Shown here piece by piece: positions 16,260 to 23,799 of a DNA stretch of 64,000 nt. Origin of the DNA: Streptomyces sp. SJL17-4 (GTDB taxonomy: Bacteria > Actinomycetota > Actinomycetes > Streptomycetales > Streptomycetaceae); NCBI RefSeq assembly GCF_036826855.1, contig NZ_CP104578.1, forward strand, positions 5,429,501 through 5,493,500. The letters are read 5' to 3'. Numbering within the stretch: the stretch's first letter is position 1; the number at the start of each line of letters is the position of its first letter. The position numbers and the translations under genes are program-made. Under the pieces are notes generated by a model. It worked only from the letters and a program-made list of their open reading frames with translations, was not told where the DNA came from and did not search any database.

Positions 16260-17645
16260 TCAGGTTACTCGTCGGAGTGCTACCCGGGCTCGCTCGTCCA
16301 CCTCGGCGGCGGCGGGGATTCCGCGATTGCGGAACGGGGACAGGATCGTCCGCATGGTGACGGCCGATTCCCGTGCCCTGCCGGACTGAACGCCGTCCAT
16401 GGCGTCCAGGGCCCGTGACCACGTCTGGCACGCCGCATCGATATTCCCCTGTCCGGCCTGGACAGAGCCCATGTAACCGAGCGTGACAGCGTGGGTTCGA
16501 CTGAAGGAGTCCGCCCTACGGAGTCGAACGCTGGCTCGGAAGTGGCGCAGGGCGCCGTCGAGGTCACCCAAGGCCCACAGCGTGCGGGCGGTTTCATGGG
16601 CGAGGGACGCTTCCTGGAAGAACCAGACTCGCTGAGGTTCGTCGTCGCCTGCTACGGCCTGGTCGAGGTCGGCCTCGGCTCCATGGATCGCGGCGATGGC
16701 GTTGCTCTTCTGGCCGTCCACGGCCAGCGCCCGTGCGCGTACGACGCCGATCAGGGCTCGCTCGCGCGGAGTGGCGTGGGTGTACCTCTTGCGTTCGACG
16801 GAGGCGGTGGCGAGGGTCAAGGCCTCCCTGACGTGTCCCAGGTCTATGGCCTGATGGGCCATCGCCCGCAGGATGTGCCCGGCAAGGGGAGCGTCGTCGG
16901 CCTCGGCGGCGAGCTTGAGCGCGAGGGTGAAGTAGCGTCGCGCGGACTCGTGCTGGGAGGCGTCGAAGCTCATCCAGCCGGCGACGTACACCGCTTCGGC
17001 TGCCGCCGAGTACAGCGACCGACGGGAGTTCTCGCTGCTGAAGACTCCGCTGACGTACCGGGCGACGTCATCGACGATGTACTGGTAGAGGGCAGTTCGA
17101 CCGTCGACGCCCCCGTGTCGTTGATCGCGGCGGGCGAAGAACTCGGTCATCTCGCGCACGGCCCGCACTTCGGTCTCTCCGACTCTCCGGTTCGGGTCGA
17201 CCGCGCGGGAGCGCGCCCGCTGAGGGGCTTCGTCCCACCAAGGATCTCGGGGCAGAATCAATCCGCCGACGGAGTAGACGGCGGCGCCGGTGAGGAGTCG
17301 GCGGCGTTCGCGGTCCATGCTGTTTCTCCCCAGGTCGACCAGAGTCGTCAGCGTGTCGGTGTCCCACTCGGACACGGCGACCGTATCCGAGGCTCCTGCG
17401 AGACCGATGTCCGCGAGCGTGAGGGGACGCCCCAACCGCCGCGACAGAGTTTCACGCAGGATGTCGGCTGCCCGCCCTCGGGGTTGGGTCCCGGCGACCC
17501 ACATGGCGATGTGTGAGCGCGTGACGGTGAGGAGTTCGTCGACGCCGGCCTCTGCCGCGACCCGTACGACTGCGGCAGCTACCACGGGCTGTGACCAGCC
17601 TGCCTCCGCGATCACTGCGGCCAATTCGTCGTTCCTGCGCGCCAT
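16260..17645 (-). CDS. TPR-containing transcriptional regulator (Streptomyces HTH/TPR type)
   Basis: 461 residues from ATG 17645, preceded by a GG-rich site; an open extension to 17768 is not family-like. The N-terminus (MARRNDELAAVIAEAGWSQP through MWVAGTQPRGRAADILRETL) looks like a degenerate Xre-type helix-turn-helix. The middle and C-terminus are helix pairs with tetratricopeptide character (YFTLALKLAAEADDAPLAGH, ALGDLDGALRHFRASVRLRR, GNIDAACQTWSRALDAMDGV). Such proteins are common Streptomyces developmental or metabolite regulators. It is divergent from the first RsbW-like ATPase across 140 bp, suggesting a functional link. Confidence 0.82.
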   Translation of the reverse strand: MARRNDELAAVIAEAGWSQPVVAAAVVRVAAEAGVDELLTVTRSHIAMWVAGTQPRGRAADILRETLSRRLGRPLTLADIGLAGASDTVAVSEWDTDTLTTLVDLGRNSMDRERRRLLTGAAVYSVGGLILPRDPWWDEAPQRARSRAVDPNRRVGETEVRAVREMTEFFARRDQRHGGVDGRTALYQYIVDDVARYVSGVFSSENSRRSLYSAAAEAVYVAGWMSFDASQHESARRYFTLALKLAAEADDAPLAGHILRAMAHQAIDLGHVREALTLATASVERKRYTHATPRERALIGVVRARALAVDGQKSNAIAAIHGAEADLDQAVAGDDEPQRVWFFQEASLAHETARTLWALGDLDGALRHFRASVRLRRADSFSRTHAVTLGYMGSVQAGQGNIDAACQTWSRALDAMDGVQSGRARESAVTMRTILSPFRNRGIPAAAEVDERARVALRRVT

Positions 17646-17785
17646 GCTGCGCCCCTGTTCACCAGAGAACAATCTTTGACGGGTTTGACGGCATCGGGGC
17701 CCGAACGGGGATACCTGCCCATCGCGAATCACGGTTCGCTGAGAGGACACGAAACCACCAACCGACAACGACGGGAGGGCAACTG

Positions 17786-18346
17786 GTGACTTTCAGCCAC
17801 GTGGGTGACGAGGAGGGTCGAGAGCCCGTCGGCTCGTCATCTGCGACACCGACTCGTCTCCCTTCACGTCCCCAGCAGGTCACGTGGGCGGGCGAGAGGC
17901 CCGTACCTCCCCCAGTCGCATTGATTGACGCTGCGACTGCCAGGTCTCGCCCCACAGGTCACCCCGCCTACTCCCAAACCCTCCCGCGCGAGGCGCGGAG
18001 CGCCGGAGTCGCTCGCCGACTGGTTCGAACCGCGCTGACCCTCTGGGGCCTGAACTCTCTGACCGAGGACGCCTCGCTCGTGATCACTGAGCTGGTCTCC
18101 AACGCGGTCGACCACAGCCGACTCCCGTCGATCAGAGTGATCGTCTCCCGGCCTTCCGCGAACAGGGTTCGCCTGGGGGTAGTCGACCGCTCCAGGACCC
18201 TCCCGATCCTGGACGCGGCCTTGAGTGGCGACGAACTCCGAGGGAGGGGTCTGATCCTGGTCGACACGCTCACGGAGGAATGGGGCACCGAGCTGTACCG
18301 ATGGGGCAAACAGGTCTGGGCCGAGCTGAAGGAAGTGTCCGCGTGA
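17786..18346 (+). CDS. RsbW-like ATP-binding protein (anti-sigma-type HATPase), 1
   Basis: 186 residues from GTG 17786, with GGGAGGG just upstream. A ~65-residue disordered N-terminus precedes the HATPase domain: ARRLVRTALTLWGL, then EDASLVITELVSNAVDHSR (N-box with conserved Glu and Asn), VRLGVVDRS (G1-type block) and GRGLILVDTLTEEWG (G2 block). In Streptomyces such proteins are mostly anti-sigma factors or stand-alone regulatory kinases; no sigma factor or anti-anti-sigma gene is present nearby. It is divergent from the TPR regulator and followed by a second member of the family. Confidence 0.85.
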   Translation: MTFSHVGDEEGREPVGSSSATPTRLPSRPQQVTWAGERPVPPPVALIDAATARSRPTGHPAYSQTLPREARSAGVARRLVRTALTLWGLNSLTEDASLVITELVSNAVDHSRLPSIRVIVSRPSANRVRLGVVDRSRTLPILDAALSGDELRGRGLILVDTLTEEWGTELYRWGKQVWAELKEVSA

Positions 18347-18383
18347 GGGACGGGAGGCCCTGGGTGGGCGCTCGGAGGCTGGT

Positions 18384-19025
18384 GTGAACGAAGACGGGTG
18401 CATGAAGCGCAGGCCGTGGGAGCTTCCCTTCCTGGCGGAAGCGCGCGAGGTTGCCGCACTCCGCCGCATTATGCGACTCCACTTGAAGCTCTGGGGACTG
18501 TCGCGGCAGGTTGAGGCAGCCCGGCTCTGTGTCAGCGAACTGGTCACGAACGTGATCCGCCATGTGGGGGCAGGCACCCCGACATCGTTGCGTCTGTCGA
18601 TGAATGGCACCTATCTGCGGATCGAGGTGCGAGATCCGGAGTGCCGCGCGCTGCCAACACTGATCACAGGCGTGGACGACGCGGAATCCGGCAGAGGTCT
18701 GGCGCTGGTGAGCGGGATCGCGGATCGCTGGGGCGTCATGCTCGGGGATGACCATAAGGTGGCTTGGTGTGAGATCGCGACGGACCTCACCTCTCCCCAG
18801 GGCCACATCAGCAGCATGGCTGTCACGAGGGCCGAAGGCATGATTTCCCTCTGCGGTGCCGTCGCTTCTCCCCGAGCGGCCACGGGGAGTCGGCTAGCCA
18901 CTGCTGTGGCCAAGGATGCTGCGATCGATGTGATCGTGGACCTCATGCACTGGATGGACGCCCACGGATACGACGTCGACGATGTTCTGGACGTGGCCCG
19001 AGTGCGCTTTGACGCCGGGCTGTGA
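18384..19025 (+). CDS. RsbW-like ATP-binding protein (anti-sigma-type HATPase), 2
   Basis: 213 residues from GTG 18384. The HATPase domain covers about 15-140: AREVAALRRIMRLHLKLWGL, the N-box LCVSELVTNVIRHVG, the DPE motif region and SGRGLALVSGIADRWG. A ~70-residue C-terminal extension (KDAAIDVIVDLMHWMDAHGY and DVDDVLDVARVRFDAG) is not part of the domain and is largely helical. It lies 37 bp after the first ATPase and probably shares its transcript. The two are not close copies. The substrate or sigma partner is unknown. Confidence 0.85.
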   Translation: MNEDGCMKRRPWELPFLAEAREVAALRRIMRLHLKLWGLSRQVEAARLCVSELVTNVIRHVGAGTPTSLRLSMNGTYLRIEVRDPECRALPTLITGVDDAESGRGLALVSGIADRWGVMLGDDHKVAWCEIATDLTSPQGHISSMAVTRAEGMISLCGAVASPRAATGSRLATAVAKDAAIDVIVDLMHWMDAHGYDVDDVLDVARVRFDAGL

Positions 19026-19097
19026 GGGCCACGGGGGACGTGACGAGGTTGCGCACTTCCGTGCCTGCGGTGAGATGTTCTGATCTAGATTCTCCGC

Positions 19098-20228
19098 ATG
19101 GGGATACGAGACTTGCTCAGCGAGGTCGCGAGCACTTACGACCGCACGGCTGGTTCAAGGCGTGAGGTAAAGGGACAGCAGGTGCTGCGAGCCGTCGCGG
19201 GCCGTACTGACCTCGCTCTTCCGCCGGGATTCAGGGCTGAGGGACATGGGGGGCAGACGACGCCGGCGGCGACTCCATGGATCGGCGTCTTCGACGAGCA
19301 AGGGATGCGAGATCCCAAGAAGGGCCTGTACCTCGCCTACATCTTCAGCGCCGATCTGAAGAATGTGGCGCTGACCTTGCAGCAGGGGATTACCTGGCTG
19401 GAAGACCGGTTGGGGCGAGGCGTTGCACGTGAGGAACACCTTCGTCATCACGCGGCGCGACTCCGGCGGGCCGTGAGGCGCAAGGAGAATCTCGATTGGG
19501 CGGACGAACCGAAGCTCAGGGATAAGGCGGCGCGGCCGAGGGCGTACGAGGCGGCTAGCGTGATTGCCAAGGTGTACGACACCGCCGTTTTGCCCAGTGA
19601 TGTCACGCTGATGGAAGATCTTCTCCTGGGCATCCAATCCCTACGTCGGGCAGAAGAGTTCGATCAGGTCTGGTGGATGAGCAACGACTCTGACGCTCTT
19701 GAGCTGGCATACGACCTCAGCGGTCACGTGCGAAAGGTCAGCGATTCAGCCGCCGATTTCGATCCGCTAGCTGAGTTTCATCCGAAAGACAGCGGCGAGT
19801 ACACGGCGCAGATCAGGGCTCGTCAGCAGGTCAAGCAGCGAAGCCACGAGGATCTCGTCAAGGACTTCGGCCTGTACGTCGCAGGCCGTGGATACACGCC
19901 CATCACGCGGGCACAGCATCCCAAGGACCTGGTTCTCCGACACCAGCAGCCCTCGGAGGGGCAGGGGAGCGAGTGGCTTGTCGAGGCGAAGGTCGTCCGC
20001 AACGGAAACCCGACGGTAGCGGTGCGCGAAGCGATCGGGCAGCTCTACGAGTACCGACACTTTCTCTATCGAGAGGAGCCGGAGCCCTACCTCGTGGGCC
20101 TCTTCTCGGATGAGATCGGCGTCTACGCCCCGTACCTGGAAGAGCAGGGAATCGCCTCGGTCTGGCGGGCCGATGATGGGTGGCACGGTTCCCCCAGGGC
20201 GCGAGGCTGGGGGATGACGACGAACTAG
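19098..20228 (+). CDS. MrcB_N (DUF3578) protein with C-terminal PD-(D/E)XK nuclease-like domain
   Basis: 376 residues. Residues 1-160 (IRDLLSEVASTYD, then WIGVFD and KKGLYLAYIFSADLKNVALT) match the MrcB_N/DUF3578 domain that precedes the AAA motor in McrB-like restriction proteins. Here no AAA motor follows. Instead the C-terminal ~120 residues read LVKDFGLYVAGRGYTPIT, KDLVL, EWLVEAKVV and AIGQLYEYRHFLY, which is the order of a PD-(D/E)XK nuclease core (Asp in KDLVL, then Glu-Ala-Lys). It could act as a self-contained modified-DNA-dependent nuclease. It stands alone and downstream of the RsbW-like pair. GC and codon use look slightly lower than neighbours, suggesting transfer. Confidence 0.75.
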   Translation: MGIRDLLSEVASTYDRTAGSRREVKGQQVLRAVAGRTDLALPPGFRAEGHGGQTTPAATPWIGVFDEQGMRDPKKGLYLAYIFSADLKNVALTLQQGITWLEDRLGRGVAREEHLRHHAARLRRAVRRKENLDWADEPKLRDKAARPRAYEAASVIAKVYDTAVLPSDVTLMEDLLLGIQSLRRAEEFDQVWWMSNDSDALELAYDLSGHVRKVSDSAADFDPLAEFHPKDSGEYTAQIRARQQVKQRSHEDLVKDFGLYVAGRGYTPITRAQHPKDLVLRHQQPSEGQGSEWLVEAKVVRNGNPTVAVREAIGQLYEYRHFLYREEPEPYLVGLFSDEIGVYAPYLEEQGIASVWRADDGWHGSPRARGWGMTTN

Positions 20229-20235
20229 GGCCGAT

Positions 20236-21237
20236 TCAGGTCGTAGCGCCCCCGTGACACTCCCCGTACGCAGTCCCCGAGCCGCACCAGCACGCCGAAG
20301 ACCGCGCCGGCGGCCACGCCGTCGCCCGGCCCCGGGCCGCCAACGTCGTTGCGTACTGGGGGAGCAGGTCCGCGTTTGACGGGTGGGTGGATTCTGAGGC
20401 TGCGAAGGCTTCGTAGGAGGGGACCGTCGCGCGGACGATGCCCAGGTTCGGGGTGCCTGCCTGGGCGAGTTCTCTGAGGGAGGCCTCGATGTCTGTCAGG
20501 TGGGCGCGGTACGTGGGGTACTCCGCTTCCAGTTCCGGGTACGCCGCCAGCAGCTCGTCCAGCTCCGGTTCCGGCCAGTGCAGGACCGCCACCGGGAACG
20601 GGCGGGAGAGCGCCGTGCGGTAGGTGCCCAGTTCCGAGCGGAGGCGGGTGATCTCCGCTTGGAGTTCCGCCGGGTCCGAGGAGCCGAGGGACCAGAGGCG
20701 CTTCGGGTCGTGGAGTTCGTCCAGCGGGACGGCCGCCGTGTGCAGGCGGTCCGCCTGGTCGTCCCAGTCGTCGTGCGGCAGGGCCAGCATCCTGCGCACC
20801 CGGTGGCGCGTCGCCAGGAGGGACTGGGTGGAGTGGGGGAGTTCCTCCGTCGTGACCAGCAGCGCCGCCGCTTCCGTCAGCGTCTTCTCCGCCGCCTCCA
20901 GCTCGTCGTGGGCCTCCAGCGTCTGCGCCGTGATCTCCCAGGGGGCCGCGTCCGTGGGCCGTGCCCTCCGGACGCCCTCGATGATCGCTCGGGCCTCCGC
21001 CTCATGGCCGTACTCCCACAGGTTCGCCGCCTTCAGCGCCCTGATCAGGAGCGGGTTCGCCGGCTCCCCGGACAGCAGCGTGTCGTAGAGGGCCGTCGCT
21101 GCCTGGCGGTCGCCCGCCAGTTCCAGGTGTGCCGCGGCCTGGAGGTGCAGGGGTTCCCGGTCTCCCGGGTACTGCGCTGCCGTGCGCAGCAGGCGCTCGG
21201 CTTCGGTGGTGTGGGCGGCAGGCGTGTCGGGGCGCAT
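20236..21237 (-). CDS. Tetratricopeptide-like protein with C-terminal SEC-C zinc motif
   Basis: 333 residues from ATG 21237, preceded by GGTGGAG (GTG 21246 is an alternative start). The N-terminal third has TPR-like helices (RLLRTAAQYPGDREPLHLQA, AATALYDTLLSGEPANPLLI, AARAIIEG-type turns). The C-terminus is ACWCGSGTAYGECHG, a SEC-C motif (CxCGSGxxxxxCH) that binds zinc in SecA and many accessory proteins. The role is unknown; SEC-C modules mediate protein or nucleic-acid contacts. It is divergent from the class E sortase with only 54 bp between the starts, and convergent with the MrcB-like nuclease gene. Confidence 0.82.
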   Translation of the reverse strand: MRPDTPAAHTTEAERLLRTAAQYPGDREPLHLQAAAHLELAGDRQAATALYDTLLSGEPANPLLIRALKAANLWEYGHEAEARAIIEGVRRARPTDAAPWEITAQTLEAHDELEAAEKTLTEAAALLVTTEELPHSTQSLLATRHRVRRMLALPHDDWDDQADRLHTAAVPLDELHDPKRLWSLGSSDPAELQAEITRLRSELGTYRTALSRPFPVAVLHWPEPELDELLAAYPELEAEYPTYRAHLTDIEASLRELAQAGTPNLGIVRATVPSYEAFAASESTHPSNADLLPQYATTLAARGRATAWPPARSSACWCGSGTAYGECHGGATT

Positions 21238-21291
21238 GCTCTCCACCGTACTGCTGTACGGGCCTGGAGAGTTGGCGCCTCAGCGCTTATC

Positions 21292-22113
21292 GTGCCCCGC
21301 GTGCAGGTCAGGGTGGGGCAGCGGGTGCCGGTCGTCGTCCAGACGCGAGGGCGGCGCCGTACGGGTGCCCGCGCGTTGTGGATCGCCGCCGAGACCGTCG
21401 TCACCTGTGGCGTTGTCGTTCTGCTGCTCGTGGTGCATCAGCTGTGGTGGACCAACCAGCAGGCCCGCGCCGAGGCCCTTCAGCAGGTGCGTGTTCTTGA
21501 GCGGGAGTGGGATATTTCTCCTTCCCCCGTACCCGTACCCGTACCCGTCTCCGTCCCCGTCCCCACCTCCGTCCCTACCTCCGCCAGTGTCGGTGCCGAT
21601 GGCGACGTCGGCAGTCCCTCCGTTCCGCCTGTGGTTCCTTCCCCTCCCCCCGACCCCGCGACCCGTCCCGCCGACTCCGCCGCCTTCGCCGTCCTCCGTA
21701 TCCCCCGCCTCGGGCTCACCGTCCCCGTCGCCCACGGCGTCTCCAAGCGGTCCGTCCTCGACAAGGGGTACGTCGGGCACTACCCCGGCACCGCCTCCCC
21801 CGGGCGCACCGGGAACTTCGCCCTCGCCGGGCATCGCAACACCCATGGCGAGCCCTTCCGGTACATCAACCGGCTCGCGAAGGGGGACGAGATCTCCGTG
21901 CGGACGCGCGAGCGGACGTACGTCTACCGGGTCGATCAGGTCCTGCGGCAGACCGCTCCCCGTGACGTCGGGGTCATCCGGGCCGTGCCACGGTCGATCG
22001 TCAAGCCCTCGTACGGGTACGACGTCCCCGGCGCCTATCTCACCCTCACCACCTGCACCCCCGAGTTCAGCAGTGCCTACCGGCTCGTCGTCTGGGCCAA
22101 GCTGGTCGCCTAG
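21292..22113 (+). CDS. Class E sortase
   Basis: 273 residues from GTG 21292. A cytoplasmic basic tail and signal-anchor helix (about 28-48) precede a Pro/Val/Ser-rich linker built from repeats of PVPVPVPVS type, then the sortase domain. Catalytic residues are visible: His in ALAGHRNTHGEPF, Cys in TLTTCTPEFSS, and Arg in the next block (SAYRLVVWAKL). The TCTPxxS pattern identifies class E. Such enzymes cleave LAxTG-like signals and attach proteins to peptidoglycan. Candidate substrates with C-terminal LSETG and LAHTG signals are encoded at 28305-29786 and 32790-33890. Confidence 0.92.
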   Translation: MPRVQVRVGQRVPVVVQTRGRRRTGARALWIAAETVVTCGVVVLLLVVHQLWWTNQQARAEALQQVRVLEREWDISPSPVPVPVPVSVPVPTSVPTSASVGADGDVGSPSVPPVVPSPPPDPATRPADSAAFAVLRIPRLGLTVPVAHGVSKRSVLDKGYVGHYPGTASPGRTGNFALAGHRNTHGEPFRYINRLAKGDEISVRTRERTYVYRVDQVLRQTAPRDVGVIRAVPRSIVKPSYGYDVPGAYLTLTTCTPEFSSAYRLVVWAKLVA

Positions 22114-22126
22114 TTAGGCTCGTCCG

Positions 22127-22294
22127 GTGATCAGACGTCGGCCCCACTTGTCGTGGCTTCTCCTTCCGTACCTGCTGTTCGTCGTCGCGCTGCCGTTCGT
22201 GAACCGGGTGCCCCTGTTCGTTCTCTGGCTGTTCGGGGCGACTCTCCTCACCCCCGTCGCCGTCGGCCTCGCCAGGAGGGGGGACCGAGGATGA
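22127..22294 (+). CDS. DUF3311 small membrane protein, partner of the SSS symporter
   Basis: 55 residues starting at GTG 22127 and stopping at 22294. Two hydrophobic helices are visible: LSWLLLPYLLFVVALPFVN and VPLFVLWLFGATLLTPVAVG, with the P-x-V-N-R-V-x-P/L core of DUF3311. The stop overlaps the ATG of the sodium:solute symporter (ATGA at 22291-22294), so it is translationally coupled. DUF3311 proteins are repeatedly found in front of SSS symporters and are probably accessory subunits. Confidence 0.88.
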   Translation: MIRRRPHLSWLLLPYLLFVVALPFVNRVPLFVLWLFGATLLTPVAVGLARRGDRG

Positions 22295-23799
22295 GCCCCG
22301 CCGTCGTCGCCGTGTCCGTCTTCGCGGTCTTCATGGTGCTCACCGTCGTTCTCGGGCTGCTCGCCGTGCGCCGGCAGCAGACCGGTGGGCTCGACGCCTG
22401 GTCCGTCGGCGGGCGTTCGCTCGGTCCGGTCTTCATCTGGGTGCTCATGGCGGGGGAGGGGTACACCAGTTTCAGTTATCTCGGCGCCGCCGGGTGGGGG
22501 TACAACTACGGCGCTCCCGTGCTCTACGTCGTCGCCTACATGTCCTGCGGATACGCCGTGGGTTACGTGGTCGGGCCGATGCTGTGGGGGTACGCGCGCA
22601 AGCACGGGCTCGTCGCCCTCAGCGACATGGCCGCCCACCGGTACCGCCGGCCCTGGCTCGGTGCCGCCGTCGCCGTGCTCGCGACCGTCTTCCTCCTGCC
22701 GTACATCCAGCTCCAGATCACCGGCATGGGGGTGGTCGTCTCGACCATCTCGTACGGGACCATCGGGCTCGACCTCGCCTACTTCCTCGCCTTCGCCGTC
22801 ACCACCGGTTTTGTGGTGGTGAGCGGGTTGAGAGGGAGTGCGTGGGTGTCCGTGCTCAAGGATGCCCTTGTCGTGCTCACCTTGGGGTTCTTGTTCGTGT
22901 ACGTGCCCCTGCACTACTTCGGTGGGTTCGGGGAGTTCTTCGGGCGGCTCGTCGACGAGAAGAGCGAGTGGCTGAAGCTTCCCGGGCACGGTGGCGAGGA
23001 GAGCGGGTACGGGGTCGGGTGGTTCGCTTCCACGACGGTTCTCAATTCGCTCACCGTTGTCATTTTTCCGACCACCGTCGCCGGCTATCTCGGCGCCCGC
23101 GACGCCGACACCCTCCGTCGCAACGCCGTCTGGCTGCCCGCGTACAACGTCCTTCTCTTCGTCCCCATGCTGCTCGGCACGGCCGCCCTCTTCGTCGTCC
23201 CCGGGCTCGTCGGCGCCGAGTCGAACCTCGCGCTGTTCAAGCTGATCACGGACGCGCTGCCCGCCTGGGCCGTCGGGGTCGTCGGCGTCGCCGCCGCGCT
23301 CTCCTCGATCGTGCCGATGGCGGTGTTCATGCTGGTCATCGGCACCATGTGGGGGAGGAGCGTGCTCAGTCTCGTGCCTCGGCTGCGGGCCCGTGAGAAG
23401 GGGCTCTCGCAGAGCGTCGTGGTCGTCGCCGGGGCGCTCGCGCTCGTCATGACCTACACCGCGCCCAACACCCTCGTACGCCTCTCCCTCATCTCGTACG
23501 AGGGGATGGCGCAGCTCCTGCCGCTGGTGCTGCTGGGGCTCGTGTGGCGGCGGATGACGGTGGTGGGTGCGGTGAGCGGGCTCGTGGTGGGGGTCGGGAT
23601 CGTCTGCGCCCTCGTCTTCTCCGGGCACGATCCCCTCTGGGGCGTCAACGCCGGGCTGCTCGCCCTCGTCGTCAATCTCCTCGTGAGCGTGGTCGTCAGT
23701 CTGTACGGGCCGTCCGAGGGCGGTGACCGGCGTGCCGACGAGGACGTCCTCGCCCTCGAGGAGTTCACCGACGCCGCTGTCGCCCGAGTGCCAGGGTGA
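22291..23799 (+). CDS. Sodium:solute symporter (SSS family, MctP-like)
   Basis: 502 residues with about 13 hydrophobic helices. Landmarks are WSVGGRSLGPVFIWVLMAGE near the N-terminus, GAPVLYVVAYMSCGYAVGYV, then GLVALSDMAAHRYRRPWLGA, and VFPTTVAGYLGA-like LeuT-fold elements. The family takes up small organic acids or other solutes with sodium. Similarity to the monocarboxylate permease type (with a DUF3311 partner) is my inference. The last 35 nt overlap the end of the convergent MFS gene. Confidence 0.88.
   Translation: MSPAVVAVSVFAVFMVLTVVLGLLAVRRQQTGGLDAWSVGGRSLGPVFIWVLMAGEGYTSFSYLGAAGWGYNYGAPVLYVVAYMSCGYAVGYVVGPMLWGYARKHGLVALSDMAAHRYRRPWLGAAVAVLATVFLLPYIQLQITGMGVVVSTISYGTIGLDLAYFLAFAVTTGFVVVSGLRGSAWVSVLKDALVVLTLGFLFVYVPLHYFGGFGEFFGRLVDEKSEWLKLPGHGGEESGYGVGWFASTTVLNSLTVVIFPTTVAGYLGARDADTLRRNAVWLPAYNVLLFVPMLLGTAALFVVPGLVGAESNLALFKLITDALPAWAVGVVGVAAALSSIVPMAVFMLVIGTMWGRSVLSLVPRLRAREKGLSQSVVVVAGALALVMTYTAPNTLVRLSLISYEGMAQLLPLVLLGLVWRRMTVVGAVSGLVVGVGIVCALVFSGHDPLWGVNAGLLALVVNLLVSVVVSLYGPSEGGDRRADEDVLALEEFTDAAVARVPG

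Noticed and set aside
10382..20228. Whole accessory segment as a mobile element or biosynthetic cluster
   Set aside because: No transposase, integrase, terminal repeats at its edges or scaffold-building enzyme (PKS, NRPS, terpene) was found; only the internal long repeats hint at rearrangement.
22114..23628. Long minus-strand open frame opposite the SSS symporter
   Set aside because: Composition is Asp/His/Gly/Pro-rich without conserved motifs, while the plus strand encodes a clear symporter.
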